From Pollenia angustigena (taxonomy: Eukaryota > Arthropoda > Insecta > Diptera > Polleniidae): a DNA stretch of 64,000 nt. Where the stretch lies: assembly GCA_930367215.1 (NCBI GenBank), contig OV884060.1:180183253-180247252 (forward strand), in the 5' to 3' direction. Position 1 is the first letter of the stretch, and the number at the start of each line of letters is the position of its first letter. Under the pieces are notes generated by a model. It was not told the origin of the DNA. It saw nothing but the letters and a program-made list of their open reading frames with translations, and ran no database searches. Positions 23,967 to 36,300 of this stretch are shown one piece after another. The position numbers and the translations under genes were made by a program.

Positions 23967-24720
23967 GATTACAGACCATGCAAGAAAACTTTTTTGGAAT
24001 AATTTTTATCAAAATCACCTCTTTTAAGGAAGATAATATTAAAGAAAACATACAATTAAACATTCTCACAAATAAGTAATTATGTTTGCACAATTTTGCA
24101 GTCTGATTGTTCATCTAAGTGAACAAATTTATGGGTAAATTTATAAAATTAGTAAAATATAAATTTTTCTCTTTAACAATATCGTAAAATAATCAGCTTT
24201 TAAATTTTCGGTTACGGTGGAAAAAGGAAAGAAGAAAATTGAAGAGTGCGGCTACCAGATTTGACGATTTTGGGGTTCAAAAATGGCCCATTGACGATTT
24301 ACACCCGAAATTTTACGATTTTTCAAATGAAAAACTTTTGTACTAATTTATAAAAGTGTTTAGTATTATTTCTTTTTGTATACATTCTTGGAAACTTTCG
24401 TTAATTTGGTTGACAGTAATTTACCCGTGTAAACAGTTCATAATGCAAATTTAAATAGAATATTTTACACTTGTAATTATGGTAATAGCTGCATTTTTCA
24501 ACCATTTTTTAGCACTGAAACAGAAGGGTTTAGTTGAACTAAACTTAAGTTTATATGAAGTTTAAACTTAACAGCTGTAAATCAGTGCCCTATATATTAT
24601 ATATACAGTGCAAAAAATAATAGTGTGGCAACACTACGATAAATGTTGTCAATTTCATATGGTTTGTATTGGTAGTTTAAGCGCAGAATTTATGCGTTTA
24701 GAGATGTTTTATATTTTAGC
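23967..24720. other. Asph intron 1, no feature identified
   Basis: AT-rich. A short TTTAGTTGAACTAAACTTAA palindrome lies at about 24530. Confidence 0.4.
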
Positions 24721-24723
24721 TAA

Positions 24724-24986
24724 GTCTGTGTTCATACGGCTCTTGTCTTATTGACATGATTGCTACTTTATAGGCGAGAGGGACGAGGGGAAAAGAAATG
24801 AGTACACAGATGCATGTATTGTCTTTACGTTTTGCTTTTTCATTCGTGGTTTAATTTTGTTATTGTTTTCAATATCAAAAAAGCACATGTCGTCAACATG
24901 ACATGAATCATTTGAACGCCAATTCATGTTTAAAGAAGAAAAAGGAAGAATCTTGTCAATAAGACATGAGCCGTATGAACTCAGAC
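24724..24986. mobile_element. Harbinger-type MITE (263 bp)
   Basis: GTCTGTGTTCATACGGCTC and the inverse of GTCTGAGTTCATACGGCTC, flanked by TAA (24721-24723, 24987-24989). Confidence 0.88.
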
Positions 24987-25060
24987 TAAGTGTTATGTTT
25001 GTTAACACAATATAGTAATTTTACTATATTATAGTACTGTCAAATGTTAACGCTATGTAA

Positions 25061-25211
25061 TGCTGGGTACACACTATGCAACGCGTTTACGCAATCTAGT
25101 GAATTAAATTCATTTCCATTCATTCTAGATTGCATCAACACCAAAACGCTTTGATATTTTGAGGTTGCATTGAAACAGATTGCATGTAGGTTGCACTGTG
25201 TGTACCCAGCA
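25061..25211. mobile_element. Harbinger-type MITE (151 bp)
   Basis: TGCTGGGTACACACTATGCA and the inverse of TGCTGGGTACACACAGTGCA, flanked by TAA (25058-25060, 25212-25214). The right TAA also serves as the left TAA of the next MITE. Confidence 0.88.
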
Positions 25212-25214
25212 TAA

Positions 25215-25397
25215 CATGCAGTCTACAACTGACATGAAATGCTTAACTTTAACACTAATATGATGTTAGTGTTAAGTATAGACTCGTCATGTTAGAAGTT
25301 TTCTCATGTTATAACACGGTTGCTAATGCAAATGTTTTAACAACGCTTTTATAACTTCAAGTTATAACAGCAAATCATGTCAGTTGTAGACGGGCAG
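25215..25397. mobile_element. Harbinger-type MITE (GTCTACAAC family), copy 2
   Basis: CATGCAGTCTACAACTGACA and the inverse of CTGCCCGTCTACAACTGACA, between TAA at 25212-25214 and TAA at 25398-25400. Related to 16423-16572. Confidence 0.78.
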
Positions 25398-25400
25398 TAA

Positions 25401-26940
25401 GGTTTAAAAAACAAATAAGCAGTTGACTACTATTTAAATTAATCCCAGCAAACAATCTGGCAATTCTAAAAGTATCTCTCTTTTCTTGTAAAAATTTCCG
25501 GTTCCGAACATCCCGTTTGAAAATTTTACAGCAGAAGCAAAAAACTATTTAAGATAATAAGTTGATAGCTTGCCTTAAACTGTTTATAATTTTTTTTTTT
25601 TTCTTAACAATTAAATTATGTTTCTGTACATTACTGCAATTCAGCGCGAATCAACAGCGAGTAAACTTGCGGCTAAAAACTGTGATTGTATCTGGTATTA
25701 TAAGTTTTCATAGCTGTATTTGAAATAATAATATCGATATGGATATTTTTTCTAACGATATTTTAAGACTTTCGAAACCTAAATTTTAATTTTTTTGTAT
25801 TGTTATTACTTGAGGCAAATGAATTTTGTAAAAATTCTGCGGGACCTAGCAATACCTTTTTTATCGTCTGACAAAGTTATGGTATGAGAAAATATTTAAA
25901 TTTTTTTTCGATATAATTTTTTCGCCATGCTTTTATAATTGCGATTAATAGGGTAAACTAGAAATTGTATAGGCGTACTGATAACATATTAAACTAACTA
26001 GTGTGGACAATTTTTTTCATAATCTTTGGAATTTTTTTCTATAGTACGTGTAAGCACATGATAATAATAAAAGTGCCAATTTGATGCTTCATAATTTCAA
26101 TAAAAGTTAATATGTTTGCCCTTTTTTTCTACATTTTCTTAGTTGAAGTGTTAACTGTTACATAGTCTTAAAAAAATAATCGGATTTCGTTAAGGTGGAG
26201 CAGGATATATATCCACTATGTAAAACGAAACGCACATTAAACTTAAAGTCTTTATCTAACAATTCCTCATCTTTTTTGCTTATATTAACTTTAAAAAAAT
26301 AAATACAAATAACCTACATATACAATGTTTGTACAATAATTAAAAATTTAAAGCACTTTAGAAATCGCTTTCGGTGCGGAAACTTTTTTCGACACATTGT
26401 ACTGGAGTGGTATTTTGCACTAAAAAAAATTAATGACCCTACAATACAGATTATGTGTGTATGTATATGGTGATATTATTTGAGATTTCTGCCTCTGCAT
26501 AAAGTTCATATTTCCGGCCCAAAGAATTCTAGATAATTAAAGTTGAAAGTTTTACATACTTCTTAGAACGTTGAAGGGTTAATAAAACTTAATTACAATT
26601 TAGTCAGTTTGATTTCTACGCTAATTATTGCCCACAGACTAGATGGCAGCACTCTTTTTTTTTTTTTTGTTGTTGAATATGCTTAGAAAGATTGCTCTAT
26701 GGCGACAGCAACAAACACTAAAACGAGAGACATGTGTGTGATGAAAATGAAAATTAAAAATATAATTTTCATTTTCATAAACTTAAAAGTACCAAAAATA
26801 TTTTATATAATAGGGCAATAAACACACACACATGCATACATATACTCGATCATTTGCGGCGAAAATTGAGGAGAAAAATTTAAAAGAAAATACGTGAACG
26901 ACCTAAAAAATTAATTAAGGAAAATATTCGTCCACTTTTA
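25401..26940. other. First 1.5 kb of Asph intron 1, no feature identified
   Basis: AT-rich and without recognised transposon ends. As the promoter-proximal part of a long first intron it could hold enhancers, but nothing specific is visible. Confidence 0.4.
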
Positions 26941-26946
26941 ACTTAC

Positions 26947-26998
26947 CACGTTTCTTTTTCTTGTCCTTGCGTTTACGCGGTTGTACATCACCAGACAT
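26947..26998 (-). CDS. Asph: Asph coding exon 1 (17 aa, basic N-terminus)
   Basis: The reverse strand reads ATG at 26998-26996 followed by MSGDVQPRKRKDKKKKR and a split codon (G), then a perfect donor (GTAAGT, 26946-26941). Phase 1 fits exon 2 at 5079 exactly and gives the join KKKKR-EDEASHGVHI. A Lys/Arg cluster before a single membrane span is what the Asph/junctate family has on the cytosolic side. The exon is too short to be found as an ORF. It is separated from exon 2 by a 21,867-bp intron full of transposons. The pairing is inferred from phase, strand and family architecture, not from a transcript. Confidence 0.7.
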
Positions 26999-26999
26999 T

Positions 27000-27700
27000 A
27001 TATCTTCGGGCGACGTTTCACTGGGTCAAAAACAATGTAGGGAAGATTTTTTATTTAAATGGGCTACCGCTGCTGCTGCCACCAATTTACCTCTGACTCG
27101 GGCTATTTTTAAGTTCTTTTTTACGGGACGCTTTTTTCAAAATTTATTTTTAAAATTTTATTGATTTCCACATGACACTAGGTATAAATAATTTTAAAGG
27201 AAAAATAGTTTTAAATTATTTTCTAACAACGAAATTGCACTGTGCATTAAATAAAAAATTAAAATTTGAATAAATCTTTTAATTGAAAATTTGTTAATCC
27301 GTAGTATAATTTCTGCTGTAAGTGAAAATGATAATTTTGAAATATCTTTTCTTCAATTTATTTCACACACACATTTTATCTAATACCGAATATTCATATT
27401 CATGTATGTATGTATGCATATGTACATATGCATATACACATGTATATACATATATTTTTTTAAATTTGTACGATTGTGTGTATATTGCACTTTTTTGAAT
27501 ATAGTAGATATTTTTTTAAAATAAATTTTTGTTCTTAGTTGGTTGAACTTGTGCTAGCTTTTCTCGATGTTCTGTACCGTTTTGTGCCGTTGCTAATTTG
27601 TGCTCCGCTCGCGTTCGTTGTCGGTAAACGTCTGGTATTTAAGTGTAGCGGGCGAATTTTATGAAAAATTAGAAGAAGAAAACTTAAAAATACATTTCTT
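27000..27700 (-). promoter_or_regulatory. Probable Asph 5' UTR and promoter region
   Basis: This is the sequence upstream of the Asph ATG on the minus strand. It is AT-rich next to the ATG. A more GC-rich patch with CG dinucleotides at about 27540-27660 (GCTCGCGTTCG; a TTAAATA-like box when read on the minus strand) is a candidate core promoter. No initiator or TATA box can be fixed by eye. A TATATACATATG-type dinucleotide run sits at 27400-27460. Confidence 0.3.
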
Positions 27701-27984
27701 TTTTACACACTTTTTTGTGTTTATTTATTATAATGTATAAACTTTTTTTTTTGTTTCTTTTTTTAATTCTTTTTTGTGTCGCTTCTCTTGAGATTGTGAT
27801 TTTCCGATATTTGAAATCTCATTTAACTTTGTTGACCGTTTCACATGAAAACTGTTTATGGATTAAAATATTCTTATTATTGCTCTCATTCTCACTATTC
27901 TTTTATCATTTATCTCTGTTGTTGTTTACATTCATTTAGTGGACGTTGTTGCTATTACTCTTTTTTATGGTGATCTTGTGTGTT

Positions 27985-28095
27985 TTTTTTACCCTTCACC
28001 ACAGGTGGAAGGAGTATATATAAGTTTGTCAATCCGTTTGTAATTTCTACAATATAGATCTTTGACCCTGTAAATTACTGTGTTTTTCAACAAGA
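27985..28095 (-). mobile_element. Tail end of an old AACAAGTAAGA-family element (left piece)
   Basis: ACCCTTCACC, a near match to the tail (AGTATATATAAG, TTGTCAATCCGTTTGT) and CCCTGTAAAT line up with the start of the 817-bp tandem units at 30951. The same element resumes at about 30076-30227 and again after 38754, so it was split by the mariner and by a hAT. Confidence 0.7.
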
Positions 28096-28356
28096 ACTTT
28101 GTTTTCTAAAACAAAGAACTTAGATGGTTTAAATTTTTATAGTACATATTACGAAGAGAAAAGTTCGGCAATTATTAATGAAAAATGATATCTGGCAAAT
28201 GTCCACCACAAGCACGCTGACAGATGTCGATTCTTTCATCAAAGTTGTTAATCACTTTTTGGCAAAATGGCGGGTCTATTTCGTTAATCACATCACGGAT
28301 TTTGAATTTTAAGGCTTCAATCGATTCGATTGGCTCCGTATAGACTTTGTCCTGAA

Positions 28357-28468
28357 GTGCCGGTTCACAAACGTCAAGTTTAAAAGAAAAGAAATGGAAT
28401 TCTCTTTTCTCTTCTATCCTTAAAGATCAAGACTTGGCAAGTCAAACTTGACGTGTGTGAACCAGCCC
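28357..28468. mobile_element. PIF/Harbinger-type MITE in the mariner remnant (112 bp)
   Basis: TIRs GTGCCGGTTCACA and GGGCTGGTTCACA run on into matching CGTCAAGTTT. The flanks are GAA (left, a mutated TAA) and TAA (28469-28471). Removing it restores GYVKDKV in the transposase. Confidence 0.85.
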
Positions 28469-28504
28469 TAACATAGCCCCACAAAAAATAATCCAGTGGT
28501 GTTA

Positions 28505-28697
28505 AGGCCCAAATACATTGATCAAAATACTCATCAAGCATTGTGGTAGTATTAGTGAAAATATGTTTGTATGTGTCACACCGACGATGCTGGATGGAAA
28601 ATCAAAAAATTTAGATATTACGGCGAATATTACGTCAAGCACACGTACACGATGAATTCGCCAGCTGGACAAGCATTTGACAAGTGTATTTGGGCCT
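28505..28697. mobile_element. PIF/Harbinger-type MITE in the mariner remnant (193 bp)
   Basis: TIR AGGCCCAAATAC at both ends, flanked by TTA (28502-28504 and 28698-28700). Excision with one TTA restores ARSCALTPLD in the transposase frame. Confidence 0.88.
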
Positions 28698-28785
28698 TTA
28701 AAGCACACGATCTGGCTGGCCACTTAACAGCTGATGTTCGTGAAGATATGCGATCGGGAAATTCGGTGTGACATGTGGCACCGTC

Positions 28786-29875
28786 CAGAGACCTGCGCCG
28801 AAGCGACTTAGCCGGCTGTTAGCCACCCGCCGATGAAAATATTTGTAGCCACCGCCGCCGAAATTTCTTCGGCTAAAATTCGGCTGCAGCTTAGCCACTG
28901 ATTACTTTGTAAATAATTTTTATTAAATTTTTTAACACCTTGCCACATTCTTTTTTGTTTTTCTATCCTTAAAAAGTGCAACTCTTAGGTTCTTGTTTAT
29001 AAAGCACCAAAATTGCATCAAAATTTTTAAAATAACGACATATAGGAAAATGAGTGAACACTGGTGCAATCGTTCATTATTTTTTGTGATAACTATTCTG
29101 TGTATTTTCCCGCCGAAAAGTTTTAACTCTGTAAAAATTTGACGAAACCACTTTTGCTAAACAGCCTTAAGTGTTTATTGTTTTTAAAACTATATACTAT
29201 TTGGCTGCAATTCAAAATTAAATAAATATGTGTGAGAATAACAAAATTACAGATGAAACTGATTCCAGCGATACGGTTGCCGAGATCAGCGAGTTCAATT
29301 CAATTCAGATTTCGTGCACTACGAAAATATTCTTAACAAGAAAAATGAATTTAAGTTTAAAACGCCAATATGTTTGTTTGCGTCACTACTGAGGTATTCG
29401 TTTACGCGGTCAACACCTTCAACCACCCTTCAATGTGGTCGAAATTTTGGTGTGTCACTGTACAACATTTTGTCCTGTTTTAAGAGACCGTTTTCAAGCC
29501 GAACAAAGATAAATAGTAGTTCTAAAAAAAGATGGTGTGTTTAATATGTAAAAATTTAAAATTTTGTACTCTGGAGTAGCTAATTATTCAATTAATGTTT
29601 GATTTCCTGTGTCATTGAAAACATGTGATTCTGTTTAAACAAAAACATATTTTTATGCCATGAGTAGTGAATTATAGTATAAAAAAATGGCTTAAATTGT
29701 TTGTTTTAATATAAACACATGCAAATATGTTTACACAAATGTACATACATATAATTTTAATATTCATATCCCATCGGCTGACAGCCACATCGGCTAACAG
29801 CCGGAGCGAGCCGCCGCCGAGCTTTTTTTTGCGTCAGCCGCCGCCGCCGATGAAATCCCACGGCGCAAGTCTCTG
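28786..29875. mobile_element. Non-autonomous hAT element inside the mariner remnant (1,090 bp)
   Basis: Termini are CAGAGACCTGCGCCG and the inverse of CAGAGACTTGCGCCG, flanked by a perfect 8-bp target duplication GCACCGTC (28778-28785 and 29876-29883). Removing the element plus one copy restores the transposase motif QDGATCHT across the site. The 8-bp duplication and CAGAG start are typical of hAT. Subterminal GCCGCCGCCG/CGGCTAA motifs fill both ends. The interior (an ATG at 29229, about 40 codons before a stop) is not recognisable. Confidence 0.9.
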
Positions 29876-30075
29876 GCACCGTCCTGTTGAAACCACATGT
29901 CAGTAATTTCCACGTCTTCAATAATAGGCCAAAATTCAGTTGTTAACATCTCGCGATAGCGTGATCCATTGACCGTTACCGCATTTCCAGCCTCATATTC
30001 GAAAAATAAAACGGCTGCGCTATTTTCAGTTATTATATATTCTATGTCCTTATAACTAGCAAAGTTAATTGAACG

Positions 30076-30227
30076 ATGTCCGAGTGTATGTTGAAATGGG
30101 TTTTCCAAAGACCCCAGAAATGACTTGGGACTAGGTTGGTATATATTTATATCACATAACCTCCGTTAAAGGTTGCTTTTGTATTTCAGCCTGAGATATG
30201 AACAAAAAACCACGACTGCCTCTAGTT
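30076..30227 (-). mobile_element. Middle piece of the split AACAAGTAAGA-family element
   Basis: GTATGTTGAAATGGGTTTTC, ATATTTATATCACATA and CAAAAAACCACGACTGCC match the 817-bp units that start at 30951. The sequence stops exactly at the hAT target site CTCTAGTT (30220-30227). Confidence 0.75.
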
Positions 30228-30948
30228 TAGGCCTGCCATACGTCCTGGTTTTCCAGGATTGTCCTGGTTTTAGACGACTTGTCCTGGTCCACTATTAAAT
30301 TGTCCTGGTTTTTTATACAGGTCAAGACAAAAAAATTAGTTTTTTGCTGGTTTTAGTTGTTAACAAAGGTTAAGATTTCTGTTATACACTGTTTACATAA
30401 GGCAATTGTATAAACAACTTTAATTAAATTCAACTGTTATCTGGTGTAAAGCTGGTAAAAGCTTTCAATAATATTAGATGAGAGTCAATCCTCTTTCAAA
30501 TTTTGTTTCAACTAGTTGCTGTAAAAAGTTATACCGTGTAAACAACTTTTATAATTAATCGAAAACCGATAACAATTTGCTTTCTCTAAAGCAGCCCATA
30601 CACGTTTCAATTCAATTGTCAACTGAGTCGGTTGTTGTCAAAATCAAAGCGTGTATGGCTTTGTCAATTGATTAGTTTGACAGTTGTCGATTTGGTTGAA
30701 GAAAAATTAAAAGATTTAGATTTTTTCAAGTTGAGTACTTAGTCTGCTCAATGGACTAAAGAAAGAAACTCGTTTAAGACTGAAACACTGGAGAGTATTA
30801 ATCAATGTAAGTTTGATTTTTATATGACATGCTGCCTGTTTTATAACTATATATATAAAAGACCGAAATGAAGTTCTAGAAAAAGTGCAATCTTCTGAAA
30901 ATCATTTTTGTTTAGAACATTTTAAGCTCAACTTTTTATTATACCCTT

Positions 30949-33370
30949 CACCGAAGGTAAGAGGGTATATATAACTTTGTCATTCCGTTTGTATGTTCCA
31001 CAATATTGATCCTACACCCTATAATGTATATATATTCTGGGTCCTTATGAAAAGCGAAGTTCAAATCCGGTTGTCCGTCTGTCCGTGTGTATGTTGAAAT
31101 GGGTTTTCCAAAAACCCCAGAAATGATGTGGACTAGGTTGATGTATGTTTATATCACATATACTCCGTTTAAGTTTGCTATTGAATTTCAGCCAGATCGG
31201 TCCAAAAATGACGGAGATATGAGCAAAAAACCACGACTGCCTCTGATTTTGCCCAAAAATCCCTTGTTGTTGTTGTATTTTATTTATTTCTGTATATCTT
31301 GAGAACGGCAAGAGCCAAAGTTTCCAGATTGGGTACAAACATTTAGATTATCAATATACAGTATCCAACAAAATATGGGCGGGATTGGAAAAGTGGGCGT
31401 GGTACCTCCCATACAAAAAAATCAAAAATTGTATATAAACCTGAATTTTTGGACTGTCATATGACCTATGGCTACGCCTTATATATCAAAAGATCGAAAA
31501 TCTTTAGTAGAAAATATTTTCTGAAAATTTTGGAAAAATCGGTTCAGATACAAAAAAGTTATGACCAAAATATAATTTTTTTTAAAAAATACCCATTTAC
31601 GGGAGCCATAGGTCTTTCTGAGTCCACGTTTTATCACAAAGTAAATGGTAAATTTATTCCTAAAGACATCGGTATATAAATCTTTCAAATCGGTTAATAA
31701 AAGACTGAGTTATGTCCAAAGTACTGAAATCCAAAAAAATATGTCTTTTTTATACCCTTCACCGAAGGTAAGAGGGTATATATAACTTTGTCATTCCGTT
31801 TGTATGTTCCACAATATTGATCCTACACCCTATAATGTATATATATTCTGGGTCCTTATGAAAAGCGAAGTTCAAATCCGGTTGTCCGTCTGTCCGTCTG
31901 TCCGTGTGTATGTTGAAATGGGTTTTCCAAAAACCCCAGAAATGATGTGGACTAGGTTGATGTATGTTTATATCACATATACTCCGTTTAAGTTTGCTAT
32001 TGAATTTCAGCCAGATCGGTCCAAAAATGACGGAGATATGAGCAAAAAACCACGACTGCCTCTGATTTTGCCCAAAAATCCCTTGTTGTTGTATTTTATT
32101 TATTTCTGTATATCTTGAGAACGGCAAGAGCCAAAGTTTCCAGATTGGGTACAAACATTTAGATTATCAATATACAGTATCCAACAAAATATGGGCGGGA
32201 TTGGAAAAGTGGGCGTGGTACCTCCCATACAAAAAAAATCAAAAATTGTATATAAACCTGAATTTTTGGACTGTCATATGACCTATGGCTACGCCTTATA
32301 TATCAAAAGATCGAAAATCTTTAGTAGAAAATATTTTCTGAAAATTTTGGAAAAATCGGTTCAGATACAAAAAAGTTATGACCAAAATATAATTTTTTTT
32401 AAAAAATACCCATTTACGGGAGCCATAGGTCTTTCTGAGTCCACGTTTTATCACAAAGTAAATGGTAAATTTATTCCTAAAGACATCGGTATATAAATCT
32501 TTCAAATCGGTTAATAAAAGACTGAGTTATGTCCAAAGTACTGAAATCCAAAAAAATATGTCTTTTTTATACCCTTCACCGAAGGTAAGAGGGTATATAT
32601 AACTTTGTCATTCCGTTTGTATGTTCCACAATATTGATCCTACACCCTATAATGTATATATATTCTGGGTCCTTATGAAAAGCGATGTTCAAATCCGGTT
32701 GTCCGTCTGTCCGTGTGTATGTTGAAATGGGTTTTCCAAAAACCCCAGAAATGATGTGGACTAGGTTGATGTATATTTATGTCACATATACTCCGTTCAA
32801 GTTTGCTATTGAAATTCAGCCAGATCGGTCCAAAAATTACGGAGATATGAGCAAAAAACCACGACTACCTCTAAATTTTTCCAAAAATTCCTTGTTGTTG
32901 TATTTTTTTTATTTCTGTAAATCTTGAGAACGGCAAAAGCCAAAAATTCCAAATTATGTACAAAGATTCAGGTTATAAATGCACACCATCCCACAAAATG
33001 TGGGCGGGATTGAAGAAGTGGACGTGGTACCTCCCATACAAAAAATATCAAAAATTGTATAAAAAGCTGAATTTTTTGACTTTAATATGACCTATGGCTA
33101 CGCCTTATATATCAAAAGATCGGAAATCTTTAGTAGAAAATATTTTCTGAAAATTTCGGAACAATCGGTTCAGATACAAAAAAGTTATGACCAAAATTTT
33201 CGGTAACCATGGATCTTCCCGAGTCCAAGCTTTATAACACAAGTAAATGGTAAATTTCTTCTTAAACACGTCGGTATATAAATCTGTCAAATCGGTTAAA
33301 AAATGGCTGAGTTATAATCAAAATACTGAAATCCCAAAAATTACTCTTTTTATTATAATTAAGTTTGTTT
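30949..33370. repeat. Tandem array of 801-817-bp units (about 3 copies)
   Basis: Units begin with ATACCCTTCACCGAAGG at 30951, 31752 and 32569. The first two are almost identical apart from small indels. The third diverges and merges into the 2,609-bp duplication at 33150. Each contains GTCCGTCTGTCCG, CACGACTGCCTCT and GTGGGCGTGGTACCTCCCAT. The ORFs at 31087, 31449, 31804 and 32191 are translations of this repeat. Confidence 0.9.
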
Positions 33371-36300
33371 TTTTATTATAAAGTTTGCTTAAATATATGT
33401 ACATATATGTAGGTATATATACATATATGCCTATAAGCCAATTTAATGGAAATATTATTTTTAAGTACGTTGGTATATAAATCTGCCAAATCGGTTAAAA
33501 ATGGTTAAGTTATGTGCAAAATACTCCAAAAAAGAACTAAAAAACATTAACATTTTTATAAAAACTAAAATTTTAGAGCTGTATTATGACCTATTCATAC
33601 GTTTTAGATATCAAAATATCGGAAATCTTTTAAGAACAAAATATCGGAAATTTTTAGAAAAATTCGGAATATCGGCAAAAAAAAGTAATGTCAAAAATAT
33701 AGTTTTTTTTTCATACCTATTTTCGGGAACCAAAGAACTTCCCGACTACAAGTTTTATCACCAAAGTAAATGGTAATTTTATACTTTAAGATGTCGGTAT
33801 GACCAAATACTGAAATTCGATCAAAACTAAACGTGCTATATATTAATTAAACTTTTAATATATTTAATAGCACGCAATCATGTGCAAATAATTAAATAAA
33901 ACTAAACGATATATATTTTATAAAATACTAGCTGACCCGGTCCGCGTTGCTGGCCCTAAGCGAACATTAGTGTTGTATTACCAGACCATTTAAATTGAGA
34001 TTTAAACGAAATTTACGGCCTTTAAATAAAAATCCATAAATCAAAAATGTGGGCGCTAAAGTGGGCGGGCAAAATTTTCCTTCCGTAAAAACCTAAGTTG
34101 GACCATGGCGATGATTAAAGAAAAAATCGTCCAAATCGGTCAAGCCGTTCGCAAGTTATGCGCTTAATAGAAAAAGTGGGCGTAAAAGTAGGCGTGATAC
34201 ATTTTTCTTTCGATAAAAACGTAAAATTGATTAATACGAACTTTTAAAAGAAAAATTAGTCAAATCGATGGAGCCGTTTTTTGATTTTAGGTAAATCAAA
34301 AAAAAAGTGGGCGGGGCAAAATTTTCTTTCCGTAGAAACCTAAGTTGTACCATGGCAATCATTTTAAAGAAAAAATCGTTTGAATCGGTCAAGCTGCTCT
34401 CAAGTTATGCGCTTAATAGAAAAAGTGGGCGTTAAAGTAGGCGTGGTAAATTTTTCTTTCGATGAAAACTTAAAACATTTGAAAGAAAAATTTGTCAAAT
34501 CGATGGAGCCGTTTTCTGATTTTAGGTAATTCGAAAAAAGTGGGCGGGGCAAAATTTTCTTTTCGTATAAATCTAAGTTGGACCATGGCGATCATTTTAA
34601 AGAAAAAATCGTCCAAATTATTTAGAAGTCATTGGTGGTGCAATATGAAAATTGGATTTTGCCACGCCACTCCGCCCGCAGACCGAAAATCAAAAATCAG
34701 ACAGTGTCACCGGCCTGAATATTCTGAAGATTCCCTGAAAATTTCATCAAAATCGGCCCAGCCGTTTTGGAGTCCATACGTTACTGATGCGAATTTTTTA
34801 ATAAAGATTAGAATTTACACGCTTACAAGGTTCAATTGATTTAAGAGCTGAAGTCTACTGACCATTTCAAGCGTCGTCAATGCGCCGAATGGTGGGTTGA
34901 ACAGAAAGATGTGACTGGTGACTTTGCAAAGAAAATCATCTTCAGCGGCAATCATGTGATTTTACAATGCTGGTCTTCTGTTTAGGGAATAATCGATGAA
35001 AACGTAAAATGGAATAATACGAATATTTAAAAGAAAAATTAGTCAAATCGAAGGAGCCGTTTTTGATTTTAGGTAAATCGAAAAAAGTGGGCGGGGCAAA
35101 ATTTTCTTTCCGTAAAAACCTAAGTTTGACCATGGCAATCATTTTAAAGAAAAAATCGTTTGAATCGGTCAAGCCGTTCTCAACTTATGCGCTTAATAGG
35201 AAAAATGGGCGTAAAAGTAGGCGTGGTAAATTTTTCTTTCGATGAAAACTTAAAATGGATTAGTACAAACATTTGAAAGAAAAATTTGTTAAATCGATGG
35301 AGCCGTTTTCTGATTTTAGGTAATTCGAAAAAAGTGGGCGTAAAAGTGGGCGGGGCAACATTTTCTTTCCGCAAAACCTAAGTTAGCCCATGGCGATCAT
35401 TTTAAAGAAAAAATCGTCCAAATCGGTCAAGCCGTTCTTCAGTTATGCGCTTAATAGAAAAAGTGGGCGTAAAAGTAGGCGTGGTAAATTTTTCTTTCGA
35501 TGAAAACTTAAAGTTGATTAATACGAACATTTGAAAGAAAAATTAGTCAACTCGATGGAGCCGTTTTCTGATTTTAGGTAAATCGAAAAAAGTGGGCGTA
35601 AAAGTGGGCGGGGAAAATTTATTTCCGTAAAAACCTAAGGTGGACCATGGCGATCATTTTAAAGAAAAAATCGTTCAAATCGGTCAAGCCGTTCTCAAGT
35701 TATGGTTTTTGCCACGCCCCTCCGCCCCCAGACCGAAAATCAAAAATCAGACTTCCCTAAAATTTCGGAACAATCGGTTCAGATACAAAAAAGTTATGAC
35801 CAAAATTTTCGGTAACCATGGATCTTCCCGAGTCCAAGCTTTATAACACAAGTAAATGGTAAATTTCTTCTTAAACACGTCGGTATATAAATCTGTCAAA
35901 TCGGTTAAAAAATGGCTGAGTTATAATCAAAATACTGAAATCCCAAAAATTACTCTTTTTATTATAATTAAGTTTGTTTTTTTATTATAAAGTTTGCTTA
36001 AATATATGTACATATATGTAGGTATATATACATATATGCCTATAAGCCAATTTAATGGAAATATTATTTTTAAGTACGTTGGTATATAAATCTGCCAAAT
36101 CGGTTAAAAATGGTTAAGTTATGTGCAAAATACTCCAAAAAAGAACTAAAAAACATTAACATTTTTATAAAAACTAAAATTTTAGAGCTGTATTATGACC
36201 TATTCATACGTTTTAGATATCAAAATATCGGAAATCTTTTAAGAACAAAATATCGGAAATTTTTAGAAAAATTCGGAATATCGGCAAAAAAAAGTAATGT

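Larger units (their letters stand above)
28175..30085 (-). pseudogene. mariner-family transposase remnant split by three later insertions
   Basis: On the minus strand, 30085-29880 encodes YKDIEYIITENSAAVLFF, then AGNAVTVNGSRYREML and EDVEITDMWFQQDGA. This continues after a hAT insertion (28786-29875) with TCHTEFPDRIS and AVKWPARSCAL. It continues after a MITE (28505-28697) with TPLDYFLWGYV. It continues after a second MITE (28357-28468) with DKVYTEPIESIEALK and RACGGHLPDIIFH and a stop at 28177-28175. QQDGATCHT and TPLDYFLWGYVKDKVYT are hallmark blocks of mariner/Tc1 transposases and include two of the three catalytic acidic residues. The N-terminal DNA-binding half is missing. Confidence 0.9.

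Noticed and set aside
28571..28771. 66-codon plus-strand ORF MCHTDDAGWKIKKFRY...
   Set aside because: It spans the junction of a Harbinger-type MITE and the antisense of the mariner transposase.
31045..32505. Repeated 69-131-codon ORFs on both strands
   Set aside because: All recur with the 801-817-bp tandem unit and have no domain signature.
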